Shown one piece after another: positions 59,544-64,000 of a DNA stretch of 64,000 nucleotides. The DNA is from Zychaea mexicana (Eukaryota > Mucoromycota > Mucoromycetes > Mucorales > Lichtheimiaceae): positions 434,001 through 498,000 of the forward strand of contig NW_026516666.1 of NCBI RefSeq assembly GCF_025766255.1, given 5' to 3'. How positions within the stretch are numbered: the stretch's first letter is position 1; each line of letters starts with the position of its first letter. A program made the translations under genes and the position numbers. The notes beneath the pieces are model-generated. The model was given only the letters and a program-made list of their open reading frames with translations. It was not told the origin of the DNA and ran no database searches.

Positions 59544-62402
59544 TTAACAGAACCGGTTGATGATGCCCATACATGCGAGGAACACGACTGTTTTGAGTCG
59601 AAGGTCGCCGCAAACACAACCGATCCATCGTCGCCATCGCGATTGTTGACCCGTGCCCGACGCTGCTCCCCATGCCTCTTCGTCGTCATGGTGACCGATG
59701 AGTGACGTCTGTTCCGGTTTGCCGTCATCGTTGCTGATTTCCTGGTTACTGCTCGCCGAGGATGTCGGGAGGAGCGGTACATCCTGTTCGTCGTTAGGAT
59801 GTTGCTGGTGTTCCTGCTGCGGTAAGCGCACAGGTGCACTTTCGTTCTTGTTGGATGAAGACGACGTGACGATCCATTTTGTAATGTCACCTGTCGTTTG
59901 GTTAAGATAATAGCAAACAAACAAGAACAGACAGCTGGACACTGCCAAATTGAACCACCAGCCGAGTCCTTGAGCCCACGTAGGATCCGTCAACACAATC
60001 AACAGACCCTTGGTATCTGCAGCCAGCCACATGTGGAATTGGCCGATAAATGTTTCCAACGAGCATTTGCCGATAAATTCGTAAAATCTCGAGGTCGTGT
60101 TTCGCAGTCGTACGGTTGCGTTGCGCAGCGTGACAAATGCCAAGATAGGGATCCATGAAATGTAGGGTTGGTACGCAGTGTAGGCCTTCTTGTTGGGCTG
60201 CGACAATTCAAAGTTGAAATACCAGACCATGGCCAGGAACGAAATGATCACTGCGACGATCTTAAAGATCGGCCACAATCGGTGCTCGTGGAGCTTGTGT
60301 TCCGAAAACTTGATCGTGGCCAGCGCAAAGATCATGCCGCCATAGACAATCCAAGCATCCAGTGCCAGTCGGAAACGCCAGTCGACCGCATCCCAGTGGA
60401 TGTTGAACAAAAACTCGAGCACATCAAATGTACCCTCCAGAACGCCAGGCAAATGGATAAACACGCCAGTAAGAACGCCCATGATGGCAATCTTGAGCAG
60501 CACAAACCAGACAATCTTGTTGGCCCCATGACCAATGTACATTGTAACCCAGATCACGCCAAACCAGAATGTCACGAGCGGCGTAAAGTAGTAGCTGAGA
60601 TAGTTGGTGTCCATTACATACATCAAGACAAACGTCAACAGGTTGAGGCGGACCATCACGTTCAGGACACGGACAAGGCCAAAATCACTCTTCTTGTAAA
60701 AGAAAAAGAAATGGCCATAGCCTGTCTGGAACAGGTAGGCAGCAACGAGGACACGCATCACATTGTAGATACCAGCCGTTTGCGATGCACCCAAGAAATG
60801 ATACACCAAAATGATGATCTGCATCCATCCCTTCCATTCGTCGGTCTGGGCACGGTTCAGGAAGCCTTGGTCGCCTTCCTTCTTGGAACGCAATGAGACA
60901 AGGCCGCCGAGTAAGGTGGCAATCATCAGCCATGTAAACTGGTCGGCGTTGAACGATTTCATCACCTTGCCAAACAAATGGGTGCGATCGCCAAAGTACA
61001 TGTACACTACACCCAAACCGAATATAAACAGGGAAGCAAGCACCGGAGTTTCGGATGGGTAGAATCGGCGCATGAATTTCAGATGCGATCCTGAAATGAT
61101 TGGACTTTTTAGCGTCTATTGCAATTCATCATCCGCACACTGCCCACATCACTTGCACTTGCCCCACTCTTTCTATTCTAGCCTAGAGAGGAGTCACGCT
61201 GTATGCCAAACAACACCCCTCAGAGAGCCCACAAAAGATAACTTACCATTGCTAAGCACATAGAAGCCAATAGGCACCCAGAGCAAAAAGAACAGTAGGA
61301 TCGTGTTTTGATACCAAGCGGGAACCGGATAATGTGTGCAACACGTATTCTCCATGGGGAAATGCTTCGGAAGCAGATCATTGCAGCGGTAGTTGAGAGC
61401 CAAAGAGGCCTGGACCGCAGTGACACCGGGCTTATAGTGAAGACCATCATCGGTGATATTGACCGTACTCGAACAAATCTCGTTCCAAGCAAAAGGAATG
61501 ACAAAAGGTGTTTGAGGCGACAACGTAGGTTCCTTGGCCTTGAGATAGTTGTTCATTTTGGTGATTTTGTCCATGGTCATTGTTTCACGACGCACATCAT
61601 TGAGGAGATCAAACTGTGGGATTTCGACAGGCGAAAGCATGACGGCGTCGGCCACTTGATTGGATGCCTGAACGGCGGTCATGACTCGATCGACGACAAC
61701 CCGCCATTCATCAAAGTAGTGTTCCTTCAGATGACGCATGTACCACACACCACTGCCAATAACCAGCAAGCTCGGCCGGTTTATCGGGTCGGTAGCGTTC
61801 AGCATTTCCCAGGTACGGGTCGAGTTGATGTAGGGATCCCACCAAAATTCATACGACATATCCAGTTCTTTCGAGTGGTATTTCCGGTCAATGTGCAAGG
61901 GGCCCTTGGTTTCGATGCCCTGCACAAACTTGGTCATCGAGTAGAACTGCTCTCGCATGATCGAGTCGCCAATATACAGCACTCGCGAGTGGTTCAGGCA
62001 GTTGGAAATCTCTTGTGGTGCGTATGTGTGTGGCATACAGCCAGATGGCTGCCATTTGGTATAATTCTCTTCGAGCCACCAGCCATCGTTTAGCATACCG
62101 TGGCATCGAGTTCGGTCGCGGGGTTCTGTTGTTGCGTTAATGTGGTAGTAGTTATAAATATACGGTTGACGTGGTGTAATGCGTAGAAAGTGTGTTTGTT
62201 AGACAACAGGTTTTTTTATAGGAACTCTTTGTTTGCTTTTGCAAAAACCGGGTAATAGGATTTTCTCTTCTTTAATAAATGCTATTTTTGCCTTACCTAG
62301 GACATAGCGACCAACGGCAGATAGGAGGACAAGGGAGAGTGTAAAGCCGGTAATAACCTGTATTACCTTTGAACGAGTGGAAGTTGTGGCGGCCGCGCCC
62401 AT
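59544..62402 (-). CDS. Cas1/CASD1-type sugar O-acetyltransferase
   Basis: Golgi multi-pass enzyme that O-acetylates glycans (capsule glucuronoxylomannan in Cryptococcus Cas1, sialic acid in animal CASD1). Proposed exons (minus): 62402-62297, 62125-61247 and 61090-59544, giving 843 aa. An N-terminal signal anchor (VIQVITGFTLSLVLLSAVG) precedes a lumenal PC-esterase domain with the catalytic Ser90 in YIGDSIMREQ and the Asp262-x-x-His265 pair in DDGLHY. A transmembrane segment (about 305-325) leads to the Cas1p domain of about ten to twelve helices (blocks KGWMQIIILVYHFLGAS, MRVLVAAYLFQTGYGHFFFF, ECSLETFIGQFHMWLAAD-like GKCSLETFIGQFHMWLA). The cytosolic C-terminal tail is Ser/Asp/Gln-rich, then a last hydrophobic stretch (TVVFLACMGIINRFC). 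Both catalytic motifs are intact. Substrate in this organism is unknown. Confidence 0.94.
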
Positions 62403-63350
62403 TGCGATTGTGCAATGAAGGTGTAGCAAATGGGAGATGAAAGAAGAAGAAGAAAGGGAAAAAAGAGGGTGTTGGAGAGCAAATGATTAGAACGGTTGGA
62501 TTTGTTGGTAAATTGGATCTTGCTATTTTTTCTCTCTCCGTTTCTTTTGGTGCTTGACTTATTTAGTAGATCAAAACGGCTCTCTCTGTACTGTGAGTTG
62601 ATTCTCAGTGGTCTCGTGTCGATCTCTTTTTTGTTATTTTTGAATTTCGTCACTCTCTTTATTTTTACGTTTTGTGGTCGTCGGTTGATTTTCTTCTCTA
62701 TCTTTTAGTCTTCCTTTTGCTGGAAAACACAACAAATTTGGGGACCGAGACAAATTTGGTTTCATCTTATTGTTTGCTTGGTAACGGCCGATCAGTTGCC
62801 ATGGTCTCGTTAATTTCTTTTTCTTTACCGGGTTGTCATGGAGATGCATATATACTACTGCTATACATGTACTTCTTAAAAACACTTGCACGGGCATGCA
62901 TAGAGCAAGAGAGAGAACGAGATGCAGAGAGTACATGAGTGCCTAACAGCTTTTGGCAGGTCGTGTGCTGTAATCGAAATTGGACAATGTATGACAGAAA
63001 ACGAGAGGGATCGCCGTGTAACTCTAAACCCAATATCAAATTACTCCGCTGGAATTTTCCATGCTGACTCGGGGATCTTTTTCACAGGCAATACGCACAT
63101 ATATATATCCAGGGGTTGATAACCTTGGCACACACACTAAGTGGCGTTAAGAGATGCTTTGAAATTGGTAGAAAAAATAAAGGAGGCTTTTTGTTATATG
63201 CAAAAAAGAAAGAAAGAGTAAGAAATAGGGGGAGGGATAGGTGTGCATGTGCAGCACCGGTTATGCACAGAAAAAATAAAAAAAGATGGTAACTAGCGTA
63301 GCATCTATTCCATTATAGTTGGTTGGTGCGATTAATAAGGCCTTTGCTAT
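62403..63350. other. Intergenic region between SEC10 end and Cas1-like start
   Basis: Contains the SEC10 3' UTR and the promoter of the Cas1-like gene (both minus strand). Pyrimidine-rich on the plus strand around 62520-62710. No separate gene or TATA box was recognised. Confidence 0.45.
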
Positions 63351-64000
63351 TTAGCTTTTAAAAGCTGCAATGAATTCCTGGTTCAAAAAGTCGCGGTTGT
63401 AGTTTTTGCGCATTTCCTTGAGCACTGTGTTTTCATTGACAAAGAGCGATCGTCGTTGTGCCTTGCTGTCTGCTGGTGCAGCCGTAGCAGCATTTTCGTC
63501 GACAACACCCAGAATGCGATCCAGCTTGGCACTCTTAAAGTCCACACGCTTTTCCAGGTACGGATAGAGCATGCTGGGATCTAGGCGGGCTAGATACCCC
63601 TCCGAAAGAATCGAGCGGAGAATCTCGGGCTTCACTAAAAAGATATTGCCAAGTTGTCGTAGCATCTCAAACAAGTCGTTGAGGGCGGGTATCTTGAACA
63701 TCTGGATGACTTCTTCATACTTGGAGATATCTCTAATTTTAACCATCGTCATTTATTAGAAAGTAGATTTGAGTATTGTGCGAGCGAGCCTCGTAATATG
63801 TACATGCTAATGTAATTTATATTACTTTTTTCCCGTCGACTCGCTCTTTTTTCTTTTTTTACCCGTTTTGGAAAGGAAAGTAGAACTAGAACTTACTTGG
63901 ACACCAAAAGACCTCCCGTCGGTGTGACGTAAAATTTCTTGAAATGATCAAGCAGCATTCTAATCCGCGTGGATAAGACAGTCATATTTAAGACTAGCTC
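63351..64000 (-). CDS. SEC10: Exocyst subunit Sec10 (EXOC5), C-terminal part, truncated by window edge
   Basis: Sec10 is one of eight exocyst subunits that tether secretory vesicles at growth sites. Visible exons (minus): 64000-63897 (continues beyond the window) and 63732-63351, joined at phase 2, giving the last 161 aa. The sequence TRIRMLLDHFKKFYVTPTGG, LLVSKDISKYEEVIQMF, LRQLGNIFLVKPEILRSIL, YLARLDPSMLYPYLEKRVDF and KSAKLDRIL aligns well with the end of animal EXOC5 (FVVAPDNLKQV..., LRADYRSARL). The 64000 base starts a codon. The remaining family length (about 700-900 aa) lies outside. The exon 63732 acceptor is AATTAG. Confidence 0.88.

Overview
This is nuclear DNA from a fungus, most likely an early-diverging filamentous lineage (Mucoromycota/Mucorales-like). 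The evidence is many short introns (about 50-170 nt) with GTAAGT-type donors, CTAAC-type branch sites and TAG/CAG acceptors. The coding regions carry long glutamine, alanine, histidine and proline runs, and the intergenic DNA is AT-rich with CT, GT and GA microsatellites. The gene set is typically fungal: Pan1-like endocytic scaffold, TFIIA, Rpt4, EAF6, CK2 alpha, GH47 mannosidase, Cas1 O-acetyltransferase and Sec10. All splice models below were built by eye from splice consensus, reading-frame continuity and family similarity; none was tested by RNA or database search.

Layout. 0.9-19.6 kb is a dense plus-strand block: a SIRT4-like sirtuin, a KDM5/JARID1-type H3K4 demethylase, a Pan1/intersectin-like endocytic scaffold, the TFIIA large subunit and the proteasome ATPase Rpt4. 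20.9-22.5 kb (minus) is an SLC25A46/Ugo1-like carrier-fold protein. 23-36 kb is gene-poor and repeat-rich. It holds a decayed gene fragment, a roughly 270-bp-arm inverted repeat, a proline-rich unknown gene, a complete 1.67-kb DNA transposon with CACTG termini and a TCAA target duplication, a broken F-box/LRR gene, a small membrane protein and a possible PB1-like fragment. 36.9-42.9 kb (minus) is a 14-exon gene fusing a fatty acyl-CoA reductase to a PlsB/GNPAT-type acyltransferase. It diverges from EAF6 (43.4-44.5 kb, plus). 46-50.5 kb (plus) carries a class I alpha-mannosidase and CK2 alpha. 52.7-53.6 kb (minus) is an unrecognised His-rich protein. 53.6-59.5 kb looks empty, but I find a well-formed intron on the plus strand (55.18-55.31 kb) and a two-exon minus-strand microgene with a perfect CCHC zinc knuckle. 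59.5-62.4 kb (minus) is a CASD1/Cas1-type sugar O-acetyltransferase, and the window ends inside SEC10 (minus).

The functions are mostly unlinked housekeeping. Chromatin and transcription are over-represented (sirtuin, KDM5, TFIIA, EAF6). The secretory and cell-surface genes (GH47, Cas1, Sec10, Pan1) fit polarised hyphal growth. The most striking item is the reductase-acyltransferase fusion. It brings together the two activities that supply the start of ether-lipid synthesis, yet its acyltransferase block I reads S-x4-D where the family has the catalytic H-x4-D.
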